Assembly (NCBI GenBank): GCA_038093975.1
Contig: JBBPTG010000138.1
Coordinates: 1-64,000, forward strand
DNA: 64,000 bases
Reading direction: 5' to 3'
Origin: Chalciporus piperatus
Taxonomy: Eukaryota > Basidiomycota > Agaricomycetes > Boletales > Boletaceae
In this document: in pieces, positions 1 through 8,667 of the stretch
Numbering within the stretch: position 1 is the stretch's first letter
How the letters are laid out: each line of letters begins with the position of its first letter
Program-made: the position numbers and the translations under genes
The notes under the pieces: generated by a model
What the model saw: the letters and a program-made list of their open reading frames with translations, nothing else
Databases searched by the model: none
What the model was told of the DNA's origin: nothing

Positions 1-53
1 CTCTTCCCCAAGATCCCCATCTTCTGTCAGACGCAAAACCCGCCGCTAAGACC

Positions 54-1220
54 ATGTCCGCTCCTACCACCCCTTCGTCCTCTACTATGTCTTCCATCTC
101 GTCTCTGTCCCGTTCTTCTTCCTCTCCTACTTACCCCCCTGGCTTACCTATTCGTTCTCTACCTATTCAACCCACTCGTCCCTCCTCTCCAGAACCCCCT
201 AGCCCAACCGTCGCTGAGGCTGGATGGAATACCACCGGTCTCCCATTAAACTCCGCTGGATGGCCGATCTTGCAGGAAGACCTAGACGCCCCCACGCATA
301 TTGCCGCTACTCCCACGGTCAGAGTCCTACCCATTGAACTACCACTCACCGCCCATCGTCTTCGCGACGAGTTGATGGATAATGCCGTTATGGATCGCAT
401 GTCCCAATTCTTGCTAGACTCACGACTCTCGGTACCCATCGGAGCCCACCTCGATCTGGGGTCACCCCTCTTCGCCCTTTACCGCGCCTACCTGCAAGCA
501 TCCCGTCTCGCCAATCTTCCTCCTTCCCTGACGACGGTTCACCAAGCTCATTCAGAAGCTGCTTCCATTCGCAATATCCACGGTGATTTAATTACCAACC
601 TCAGCATTGCTCTCTACGAGCTACGGATGCCGGAGTTTCTGGACGACCTAGACCGTTACCTCAGAGAGTCCGCCTCTGCGGCTCAATCCCCCATCCCTGT
701 CATCGGAGTTTCTACCTCATCTCTCCCCTCGTCGATGCCTTCCGCATCTAGCTCCCCTTTGAACGATGAAGAAGAGGCAGTGTTCTTTCGTGCAGAACGC
801 AACCATATTACCTCGCAACGACAACGGACTGGCACCATACCTTTATCCACCTCACATCCCCAGTACCATGACACCTGCTTCGTATGTCACAGACTGGGCC
901 ATATACGTATCCACTGTCCCGTATACCAGTGTCCCACGTGCTTCCGCTGGGCACCCGGTCACATTCAAGGTCGTTGCCCACTTAGGCGTGGGCAGAGACA
1001 TACAACCCCGCCACCTGTTGCGCCCTCTTCCCGTTCCCGCCGATCAACGAATACCAATCGAGCTGCTCGACGCCCCCCTCCACTCTATACCCGTATCTCG
1101 GGTGAGACTTATTCACGCGACGACGACGACGCCACTCTCTATGACGGAGATGATCCGACCGACGATGTCGGATATGCAAACATGACCGGTTCTCCTGGAC
1201 ATTACGGGTTAAACATTTGA
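54..1220 (+). CDS. Gag-like protein with two zinc knuckles, LTR retroelement
   Basis: This 388-residue ORF has a Ser/Thr/Pro-rich N-terminus, a helical middle part, and two adjacent zinc knuckles at about residues 275-312. The first is a classic CX2CX4HX4C (CFVC...GH...HC) and the second a CX2CX6HX4C variant. Such knuckles are typical of retroelement nucleocapsid (Gag) proteins that bind the element RNA. The ORF ends 45 bp before an LTR, with a G-rich tract just before that LTR, so it lies at the 3' end of the internal region. No protease, reverse transcriptase, RNase H or integrase is seen between it and the LTR. The 5' LTR would lie left of the window. It may be a gag-only, non-autonomous element, or one whose pol lies upstream. 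It could instead be a host zinc-knuckle protein, but the LTR context argues against that. Confidence 0.65.
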   Translation: MSAPTTPSSSTMSSISSLSRSSSSPTYPPGLPIRSLPIQPTRPSSPEPPSPTVAEAGWNTTGLPLNSAGWPILQEDLDAPTHIAATPTVRVLPIELPLTAHRLRDELMDNAVMDRMSQFLLDSRLSVPIGAHLDLGSPLFALYRAYLQASRLANLPPSLTTVHQAHSEAASIRNIHGDLITNLSIALYELRMPEFLDDLDRYLRESASAAQSPIPVIGVSTSSLPSSMPSASSSPLNDEEEAVFFRAERNHITSQRQRTGTIPLSTSHPQYHDTCFVCHRLGHIRIHCPVYQCPTCFRWAPGHIQGRCPLRRGQRHTTPPPVAPSSRSRRSTNTNRAARRPPPLYTRISGETYSRDDDDATLYDGDDPTDDVGYANMTGSPGHYGLNI

Positions 1221-1265
1221 CTAGTTTTTATCTTCGTCGATGACTTGATTCTAATACGGGGGTAA

Positions 1266-1733
1266 TGTTACGATCATTCATTCTTTCCTTTCTCATTACC
1301 TTGTACTAAGTCCTAGTCGCTGGTTCGAGTCCTGCCTAGGCCTCTTATTTCTTGCTTGCTTTAGTCAGCGGATGTTCTTCGATGTTCTTTCACATTCCAT
1401 ACTTCGTCATCGCTGACTCGTACTCTTACCAAGCATGACTCATTCCTACTCGTCATAGCTTGTTCTTACACATTCCAACCGGTTCCATGCCTGCCCTTAA
1501 CTCGTTTCTCTACTTATATAAACCTTCGAGTTTCTCCTGTAACCTTAACTTAGACCTACGCAATCTAGCTTGGTCATTCCTTGCTTCCTGTGAACCCTCT
1601 GAGAGTCACCGTCCCACTCTTGAACGGACGCTAGGCCTTAACGTGGACATCCCATCGTTAGGCTACCTTTGAAACCCTTGCTTTGACTAGGCTTTTGTGT
1701 CTACGCTTTGACCTACCCGGCACAAGCGTAACA
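1266..1733 (+). mobile_element. LTR of a Ty3/gypsy-type retroelement (468 bp)
   Basis: The segment starts TGTTACG and ends CGTAACA, a perfect 7-bp terminal inverted repeat of the TG...CA type expected for an LTR. A purine-rich ACGGGGGTAA lies directly before it and looks like the polypurine tract that primes plus-strand synthesis, so this is the 3' LTR. A TATA-like TATATAAA at 1515-1522 fits the internal U3 promoter. The base after the LTR re-enters the interrupted TET/JBP-like gene in mid-codon. The first five bases after it (GGGTG) are the predicted target-site duplication; the partner copy would lie left of the window and cannot be seen. Confidence 0.75.
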
Positions 1734-3096
1734 GGGTGAATGAAACCCGACTTTCTCCATCTTGAATAGGCACGTTGCCGTGGCTGACTACGCTCGATGG
1801 AATCAGCACCGTCGATCCAGGAGGAAATTCAACAACGAGGCCCAGCTCAAAGAGGATGATATGGCCGCCTTTTGTCGGGTCAAAGCTACCCCCAGCCCAT
1901 ATCGAGCACCAGCCGTGCGCGACGTTAGCAGAGTCGAGATGCCGAAGGGTGAAGACTTTTCCACCGCAGTTAAAGGTAGCGGCGGGAATGCGTTTCGTGG
2001 AAAGTTCCTCCGAAGTCGAGCGTTTCGCCTAAACAGAGAGTCCAAGCTCTCTGAGTAGAAGCGATGAAGCCTGGGGGCATAGAAGGCAAAGGAGCCTAGG
2101 ATCTGCAGTGAGAATGAGAAGGGGTGAGTAAAGGGCGACCCACTATTTCCAAAGCCAGCGATGCGTTGGATGGCTGCAGATTCAAGAAGCCTTTGAGCAA
2201 CTCGAGAGTTCCCTGCGTTGAGATTCAAGTTTTTGGGCTCCTAGCTTGGTGGGTAAGAACAGGAAAGCTAAAGGGAACGGCAGGCCCACCGTTTGCCCGC
2301 CACCGTAAGAAACCCCCACTGCCAAGGTAGGAAACTTGCCCCGTCGAAAGGGGTCCTTCCCCCCCACGCGGATGGCCTTGCCAGCATCCACCAGCTCACG
2401 AGAGGCGTCCTCTACAACGCAGCGCCACCCGCTCTCCTCCGGGGCACCAGCAAGCATGGCGATTATTCGATTCTTTGCATCCACGATGGCGTGCGGGGTG
2501 CTGTCAAGCAATCAGCATCTACGCAAAGAGCGTGGAGGCTGAACTCACCGACCGTCCCATCTAACGTAGGTAAACCCGTTGGCCTCAAGCTCCTCTAGCG
2601 TGAGGTACTGCCCTGAAAGTGCCTTATCTTTGAGCGGCAGGCCAACGTAGCCGCTCTTGGCAAACCGTAGACCCCGAATGCTAGTCTTGAGGAGGATGGC
2701 TTGGGGTTTAGCGTGTTTCTTCGACAGGGAGGACCTCGGCTTGTAGCTCAGGGCCTCAGCACCTTCGCTGAGCTGTCGGCGAGCCACCCTGGCCTTTTTA
2801 CCGTTGCGGCGATGCCTCTGCACGGATTTCGAGACGCGGGCAGCAGGCACCAAGTTGGGAGCACCAGCAACTGGCTCTGGCATAGCTGGCATTTTGAGGG
2901 GCGCAGCTGGTGCGGGGCCAGAGGAGGAAAGGTAGGAGGATGGGCACAGGGCGGCGTCCAGGCAACCCTTGCCCTCGTCGTTTGGGAGGGTGGAACTTGA
3001 ACCCGGCGTTGCGTCCGCGTTCTCTGCTGAGGAGAGGGCGGTGAGAAGCAAGTCGGCGAAGTCGACGTCCGTGGCGATGACGCGCTCCACGGCCAT
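1734..3096 (-). pseudogene. TET/JBP-like 2OG-Fe(II) dioxygenase, cut by an LTR element
   Basis: Spliced pieces on the minus strand read as the fungal TET/JBP-like family, whose known members oxidise 5-methylcytosine and which are amplified in basidiomycetes with KDZ transposons. Exon 1 (3096-2549) ends FTYVRWDGR; introns 2541-end at 2501-2548, 2241-2289 and 2096-2143 join it to IVDAKNRIIA, LAVGVSYGGG, IQRIAGFGN and FAFYAPRLHRFY. The catalytic core is visible: HxD as HLD (about 1933-1941), FDPTKGGHI, VEFPPGSTVLIPS, and the distal His in SHGN (about 1774-1785). Around 1985-1995 one base is missing, shifting the frame between NFPRNAF and ATFNCGG. The gene then stops after SFT where the LTR begins. 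It is therefore broken twice. The start at 3096 is the first Met of the conserved exon; an upstream exon ending MHSEPLEAPKK is possible. Confidence 0.72.
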
Positions 3097-4229
3097 GTGG
3101 AGATTTGGCTGCTAATGGGGAGTGGCATCAGCGTCTGGGGAATGGGGATGGAGGTAGCAAGGCTTACCGCAGAGGCCGAGGGGCCAGCCAAGCAAGGGGA
3201 GCCTGAAGAGAGCGGTGAGCATGGGGCTTGGATCAGAGCGAGGGTGTATCTCCGTGCACCAAGGCCCGGGGCTGCGCATCCCTCTCCCCTCTGTAGCATC
3301 GTAGGGCCCGGTTGGGCCCAGCGTTGCACTTTGGGCAGGAGGTTGGGCAACGCTCCGGACCGCGGGAAGGGTGGAGGGGGATAAGGGATTCACTCACCTT
3401 TCTTGGGTGCTTCAAGGGGCTCCGAGTGCATCTGGGGGATCTCCACTCGCAGGCCGAGCCAGAAGGTTGTGGAAGCTGGACAAGTCGCGCTCGACGCGTC
3501 CTTTAATTAGTTGCCGAGTGGACCAAATAGAGCGCGTCAACAATCACGTAAGCACAGACGCCCACTCGGTGTAGATTGAACTGCGTACTAGGCCTACTAC
3601 CAACTGCCGCATCAACCAGCGCCTCAAGCTTCGCCACGAGGACTCTGAGATTCAGACCTCTCAGGCTGTTGGCCTTGTCAACCTCCCCGGTCCTCAATCC
3701 CAACCATCTCGGCGGGCGACCGTCCTCCCCCAGCACACTCCCGAACGTCCGAACGTTCCGCCCCATCCTCGTCAAGGCGGGCCCCTCGTAAATCAAAGAC
3801 TCAAGCCCCTGCAGCTCTCCAGCATCACGCTTCCCCCACCGATGACAACGATTCCGGTCACCAGGACGTCGTTGATCGTTTTTCGGATGATCTAACTCCA
3901 ATTTCGGCTTCGCTAGGTTAGTGGAACAACGCCGATCACGCAGTCTGACCTATCTGCAGGACTCTGCGGTTGATTTCCTCGGAGGATAAGTAGCAGAGAC
4001 CGTCCCAATCCACCTGTCAGTCTCCATTCTCCTGCTTTTCCCTTGCTAAATGTTACCTTACATCACCAGGAAGAAACCCCTCCCCCTTCTAGCGCGACTC
4101 ACGACGGGAGTGCGCCACTCGCGTCACTCCCGCAGACCGAATCGAAGCCGCTGATTAAACAGCAGGCTGGTCACGCGCTGTTTGCCTCTGAACGCGTCTC
4201 CATCATGATGGTACCTGACCACCTTGCAG
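3097..4229. other. No recognised gene; repeat-rich flank
   Basis: Between the TET/JBP relic and the TRM44 fragment there are only short overlapping ORFs on both strands. The longest, on the minus strand at 3503-3901, has no motif I recognise. The stretch 3097-3440 may hold a 5' exon or leader of the TET/JBP gene, because a donor-like site follows MHSEPLEAPKK near 3395. The rest could be decayed transposon sequence. Confidence 0.4.
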
Positions 4230-4850
4230 CGAAGCCGAAGCGAAACGCGGGGAGGAACCGGAATTTGAGCAGGATCAGCTTCAAGACCCAGACGCCTCGT
4301 CCACCAGGTGGATTCTTGGACCTCGGGTGAGTTCTCAAAAACGAGACCCATCGCTCTCGACGCTTACGCCTTGCTTCGACGACGGACGAAACCTCGGATC
4401 AGATGCGGAAACGGCCTCCTCACACACATCCTCATCTCCGAGGGCTACGTTGGCCACGGAATCGATCTCCGCGCACGCTCGTCCTGGGATCACTACCCCG
4501 ACCGCACACGAGCCGCTCTACACGTCCATGCGCTCGATCCGACGCAGTACGTCGTGACGCTGGGAAACACCAACGCCAACGTCAACACGATACCGCATCT
4601 CCAAGCCGGCGCATTTCTGATCGGCAATCACGCGGACGAACTGACACTCTGGCTTCCTCTCCTCGCCACGATCGAGAACGCATCGGGCTATCTCTCCATC
4701 CCATGTTGCGCATGGTCCTTTGACGAACGCTTCGCGCGTTCCTCGACAGCAAAGTTCACAGGCTCGACCTCGGATTCATGCTCGATCGTCGACGACGACT
4801 TTGTGGACGGCTTGAATTTGGCTGGTGGTGGAGAGGGTTCTTGTGTTCTC
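4230..4850 (+). pseudogene. TRM44: TRM44 tRNA Um44 methyltransferase fragment
   Basis: Two exons joined by an intron at 4327-4402 read PRPPGGFLDLG / CGNGLLTHIL, the SAM-binding motif I of TRM44, the AdoMet-dependent tRNA (uracil-2'-O-)-methyltransferase that modifies U44 of tRNA-Ser. The reading continues ISEGYVGHGIDLRAR, WDHYP, HALDP, AFLIGNHADEL, YLSIPCCAW and FDERF in family order. Homology starts only just before motif I and stops near 4840 at FVDGLNLAGGGEG, where the family would go on for more than 100 residues. The N-terminal half of the enzyme is absent upstream. I infer a gene fragment truncated at both ends, beside the F-box copy on its right and repeats on its left. A working TRM44 should exist elsewhere in the genome. 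Confidence 0.6.
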
Positions 4851-5357
4851 TGTTTCTTTTGTCTTGTAGTGGTGGTTCTTTATTTGGACCACTGTCATGC
4901 GTGACAGTGGTACGTTTGACAGCTCACTGCAGTTGCAGTGCGAGTGAGCCGCATCCGAGGAATTTACCTGGTTGGCAGGATTCGCGAATCCTGCCATCTT
5001 GGACTTATGTAAGCAAATTGGGATCCAATATTCTGTCATTCTTGCACAGCGATTGTACGACGATTGAAATTCCATCATCCGCATGGGCATGATTTCCATA
5101 CCTCACGCATTAGGGAAGGCAATTGTAGAGGCCTTATCTTTCTAACAAAAGTCTTTAGTGATGGGTCCCAGGTTAAAATATGCAAATGAAATTATCTTTT
5201 GATTACAACAGAATGACAATGTAACTAATCTTTGACTTTGTTTGGCATCAAAAGAACGTCAAGGAACGACATCCCGGTTTCAGTGATGGTCTTCTGGGCG
5301 CAACTGAACATCACTTGCACGCAACCACGACACATCTACCGACGGAACCGTACAAAA
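4851..5357. other. Intergenic, no gene seen
   Basis: About 500 bp between the TRM44 fragment and the F-box start. The F-box reading frame stays open upstream to 5232, but the similarity to the two other F-box copies begins only near 5291 (TTCTGGGCGCAA), so the upstream part is probably leader and not coding. Confidence 0.4.
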
Positions 5358-7100
5358 ATGTTCGTTGAAGAGCTACTTCACACAGTAAGTATCGTGGTCA
5401 CAGTGAACCAGGGTGCTATGCAGCAGCCTGTGCTACACCCATGTGAGGACAACGCTGATGGCAAACTACAGCTTCCTTGCCTCAACACCCCCTACTCCAA
5501 GTTCTCTACCCCCAACTTGAATTATGTCGCTTCAAGTTTGGAAACTCCTGCCATCCGTGAAATCATCTCCCAGCGCCGGGAACAGCTTGGTGACTTGGAC
5601 ACGATCATCCAGCGAGTGGAAACGATCCTGAATCAGTTTCGCGAGAAGCGCGAACAGGTCGAGTCTTCGCTCAAGGCGCACGAGGGCTTCATATCGTGTA
5701 TCCGCCGCCTTCCCTCGGAGATACTCGGGGAGATCTTCATGCGATGTTTAGAGGAGAGATACCCCTCACCAGATACAGACACCGCGCCACTACTCCTGAC
5801 AAGGATCTGTAGCAATTGGCGAAAGGTTGCTCTTGATACGCCAAGACTGTGGTGTTCATTATCGATCACAGAACCTCGCGAGGAGCCGGAGGAACCGATT
5901 TCCCATTACCACGAATATTGGCTCAAGAATGCGAGGGTCTGCTCGCTGTCACTCAACCTCAATTTGTTACCCCTGTTCTTTGCAGAATCGCACAGAATGG
6001 CGGCCGTTGACCTCTTGCGGCCGTACATCACTCGGTGCACCGACCTTAGTGTCTCCTTCCGCTCCTCCCTCGCTCTGGATCAGTTGCTGGAGAACCTTCC
6101 TTTTCTAGAGCGCCTCTCACTCACTGGAGATTTGATGGAACTGGATGAGCAAATATCGATCGCTGAATCATCCCACCGCCTTCATACTGTCATCATCGAC
6201 ACTGCCGCCCCCGACCTGGAGCTTTTCTCCGACTGGTTCATTGTAAAATGGGCAAACCTCACACACCTCTCCGTCGTATTTCCACCTCACGATGATAACA
6301 ACGATAACGATGAATCCACTAGCATATTCTCGACGTTTCTCGAAATGTGTCCCAACCTCGAGCACTTTGTCTACTCTCCACTTGCGATTCGCAAATCTTA
6401 CGACACACTCTCACTCACCCATCCTAACCTCCGCGTCCTGGACATATGCGAGCCGTATTCTGATGGTGATCTTCTCGACGAACTGACATTCCCCAACCTG
6501 CGTCACCTCCGAGTTCACGAACACGTTAAGAGTGCCAACACTGCATTCGAGTCCCTCCCGGAGGTGTCCTTGCTTGAGGGTCCAGGGCATCACGCCTTCG
6601 ATATGGCTCTCAGAGGTCGTATTCCCACTGTTCGCACTCTCTTCGAAGTCTTCAACCCAGGGTGGACAGCGCTCACACATATCAGACTTCAGTCTGACTT
6701 ACCTATCGCAATTTTTTTCTTCATGACACTACTCCAACGTTGTTCATCCCTCGAAGACCTTGCTGTCGACTCTATCTTCGTGATCACGGAGGAACTGCAA
6801 TATACCCCACTTACCCACCCCACGCTTCGTTCCTTGACACTTGTCGTAAATTTCGGCGATTTCGACGCACTTTTGGACCTATTGACCTTCCCCAGCCTGT
6901 GTCATCTCAACGTAACACTCCGACATTCATCCTGGTGGTCAGACTTAAACTTCAAAGAGTTCTTTTCCCGGTCAAATTGTCCACTCGAGACGCTCAAACT
7001 TGAAGTCGAAGGATTCTCGTCATCCTTCCTGGACCGCGATGAACTTGTCTCATTGATACCTACGCTGAGACACTTGGAGGCTCCATCGCCGCTCCCCTAG
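5358..7100 (+). CDS. F-box protein with leucine-rich C-terminal part (copy 1, intact)
   Basis: An F-box-like motif, FISCIRRLPSEILGEIFMRC, lies at about residues 110-130, followed by the usual agaricomycete pattern of a WR(K)VALDTPRLWCSL block and repeated LxxL strand-turn units (NLTHLSVVF, NLEHFVY, HPNLRVLDI, NLRHLRV, HPTLRSLTLV). F-box proteins link substrates to SCF ubiquitin ligases; the variable repeats would choose the target. A predicted coiled segment (residues about 65-105, REQLGDLDTIIQRVE) precedes the F-box. The ATG at 5358 is chosen because it is shared with copy 3. A possible 39-nt intron at 5385-5423 (GTAAGT...CAG) keeps frame either way. Copies 2 (42.7 kb) and 3 (55.6 kb) are broken, so this is the only intact member here. 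Confidence 0.8.
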   Translation: MFVEELLHTVSIVVTVNQGAMQQPVLHPCEDNADGKLQLPCLNTPYSKFSTPNLNYVASSLETPAIREIISQRREQLGDLDTIIQRVETILNQFREKREQVESSLKAHEGFISCIRRLPSEILGEIFMRCLEERYPSPDTDTAPLLLTRICSNWRKVALDTPRLWCSLSITEPREEPEEPISHYHEYWLKNARVCSLSLNLNLLPLFFAESHRMAAVDLLRPYITRCTDLSVSFRSSLALDQLLENLPFLERLSLTGDLMELDEQISIAESSHRLHTVIIDTAAPDLELFSDWFIVKWANLTHLSVVFPPHDDNNDNDESTSIFSTFLEMCPNLEHFVYSPLAIRKSYDTLSLTHPNLRVLDICEPYSDGDLLDELTFPNLRHLRVHEHVKSANTAFESLPEVSLLEGPGHHAFDMALRGRIPTVRTLFEVFNPGWTALTHIRLQSDLPIAIFFFMTLLQRCSSLEDLAVDSIFVITEELQYTPLTHPTLRSLTLVVNFGDFDALLDLLTFPSLCHLNVTLRHSSWWSDLNFKEFFSRSNCPLETLKLEVEGFSSSFLDRDELVSLIPTLRHLEAPSPLP

Positions 7101-7117
7101 ATCTGCTAATGTCTTCT

Positions 7118-7300
7118 CGGGACGACGGTGCACGAATAATGGGTGCACTCTGACGAACGTTGAAAAAGGTACCTGCAGAGTTTTAGCCTGGTGTTACCAT
7201 TGCGTTGACGACGCTGATTCCCTCTCGTCGGACCTCCCCGCATGATGTGACACCTGATGCATGATGGAGAACAATCAAAGGTGGCCAAGGGGCTGTCCGA
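7118..7300. repeat. Dispersed repeat, copy A
   Basis: This stretch resembles 59644-59820 in order and spacing: GACGACGGTGC, ATAATGGGTGCACT, GATTCCCTC, and ATGATGGAGAACAATCAAAG are shared with small changes. It begins just after the end of F-box copy 1. No ORF or terminal repeat explains it, so the element type is unknown. Confidence 0.6.
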
Positions 7301-7556
7301 GGCTACCTGATCATCATCACCATTATCGTCGTGAAGCACCCTGCAAGTCATCGATTCATCAACGTTCCTGCCAAGTATGTAGCGCCAGCACACCATATAT
7401 ATATATTTACGAAATGACATCATGACGTATCAGATGGCAACCCCTACGCCAATCACTCCTGTAACAGCCTGTAACTCTTAACAGAGCCTTGCACGGTCAC
7501 GAACGACAATCATTGATGGCGAGTCCCCGTAACCGAGTAATGCTGGGTTGAGGGGG

Positions 7557-7648
7557 TATAAATACAGCTCCACCCTCCCTCGATCATAAACTCACCAAAG
7601 ACCACTCCTCATCTCCATCTCACCAAAGACCACTCCTCATCTCCATCT
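7557..7648 (+). promoter_or_regulatory. TATA box and duplicated leader of the EthD gene
   Basis: TATAAATA at 7557-7564 is followed by a perfect tandem duplication of a 28-bp unit (CACCAAAGACCACTCCTCAT..., 7593-7620 and 7621-7648). A GTGAGT donor near 7673 suggests a leader intron before the ATG at 7768. Confidence 0.55.
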
Positions 7649-7767
7649 CCCCCCGTGAACCAAATCAACCAAGTGAGTCCCCCCCCCCCTCCCACTCCCA
7701 CTCCTTCTAACCGCCCCCCCCCCCTCCATCCCAGACTCCTCCTCCAACCCCCTCACCAACTCACCCA

Positions 7768-8273
7768 ATGTCCACCGCTCTCCGCACCGACCGCGTCCGA
7801 GTCATCGTCTCCTTCAAACGCGCACAAACCGTCTCCAAAGAAGAATTCGAAACCTTTTGGTTGAACGACTACCCCACGCTCTTTAAATCGCTCGAGATCG
7901 CCAAGGGCAAGATTCTCAAATATGAGCAGGTCCGTCCCCGTCCCCCGTCCCCGTCCCCGTCCCCCGTCCCCGTCCCCCGTCCCCGTCCCCGTCCCCCCAC
8001 CCATCGCGCAAAACACACACACACGCTGACACACGCTGACACGCTCAACAGTCCCACGCAGACGACCAAGTGAACGAAGGCATCTCGGGCGTCGGTCTCA
8101 CCATCGCTCCCTATGATGTCCAAATGACGATCGAAGCCGCCACGTTTGAGGATCTCACCGCCGTCTTCACGAGCCAGGAGTACCGCACCGTCGTCGGTGC
8201 ACCCTCTGTCAAGTACTTTGAACGTGGTGGTCAATTCTTTGCCGCAAGGTTCGCCACCATCGTTGACAACTAG
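7768..8273 (+). CDS. EthD-domain protein
   Basis: Two exons (7768-7929 and 8052-8273) encode 127 residues. The sequence VRVIVSFKRAQTVSKEEFETFW and the later DVQMTIEAATFEDLTAVF plus EYRTVVGAPSVKYF match the small EthD family of ferredoxin-like, dimeric alpha-beta barrel proteins. Family members include helpers of ether degradation in bacteria and fungal polyketide-tailoring enzymes, but for a lone domain such as this the substrate cannot be told. There is no signal peptide or membrane segment, so it is probably cytosolic. The length is near the family norm. The gene has its own TATA box and stands alone. The exon 1 donor is GTCCGT, unusual, and the intron is built largely of a CCCCGT minisatellite. 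Confidence 0.75.
7932..7999. repeat. CCCCGT minisatellite inside the EthD intron
   Basis: The intron 7930-8051 consists for more than half its length of imperfect CCCCGT and CCCCCGT units, followed by a short ACACACGCTG duplication. Confidence 0.8.
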
Positions 8274-8667
8274 GACAGCTTCTCATTGGAGAGCTGGAGC
8301 GCTGAGGCGGACTCGGAGACATTGAAGGCGCACCTAACCAGTAGGGTGCCGAGAAGTCGGGTGTTTGGGGGGGTCATGTTGGATTAAAAATCATTATTGC
8401 TTGTATAACACAAACTCACAGCGGGCAACCGCTCAATTGGCAGCTTTGCTATGTTGCATCACGAGTGGCGAATCTCCCGAGTTTCCAACGACTGTGGCTC
8501 AAAACAGTGCACGTATCCAATTACAGATCAAACTCGACAGATCAGTTATATACGCTGACAGATCAAGCCTCCTGCGACGAGCGCCTTACGAATTCGACCA
8601 ATGCCCTAGAAACGCCGTCAGTAATCGTGCCCCTACTACATGTGAGGCATAAATAAATAAAAAAGAC
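8274..8667. other. Convergent 3' intergenic stretch
   Basis: About 390 bp between the end of the EthD gene and the end of the aminopeptidase gene on the other strand. It would carry the two 3' ends. No gene or repeat seen. Confidence 0.5.

Noticed and set aside
1322..1335. GGTTCGAGTCC resembling a tRNA B box inside the LTR
   Set aside because: No A box, acceptor stem or anticodon arm at the right distance upstream; it is chance similarity within the LTR.
3503..3901. 132-codon minus-strand ORF upstream of the TET/JBP relic
   Set aside because: No known motif, and no frame-keeping splice joins it to the TET/JBP exons.
7753..8234. Minus-strand Gly/Thr/Arg repeat ORFs
   Set aside because: They are translations of the CCCCGT minisatellite in the EthD intron and of antisense EthD exons.
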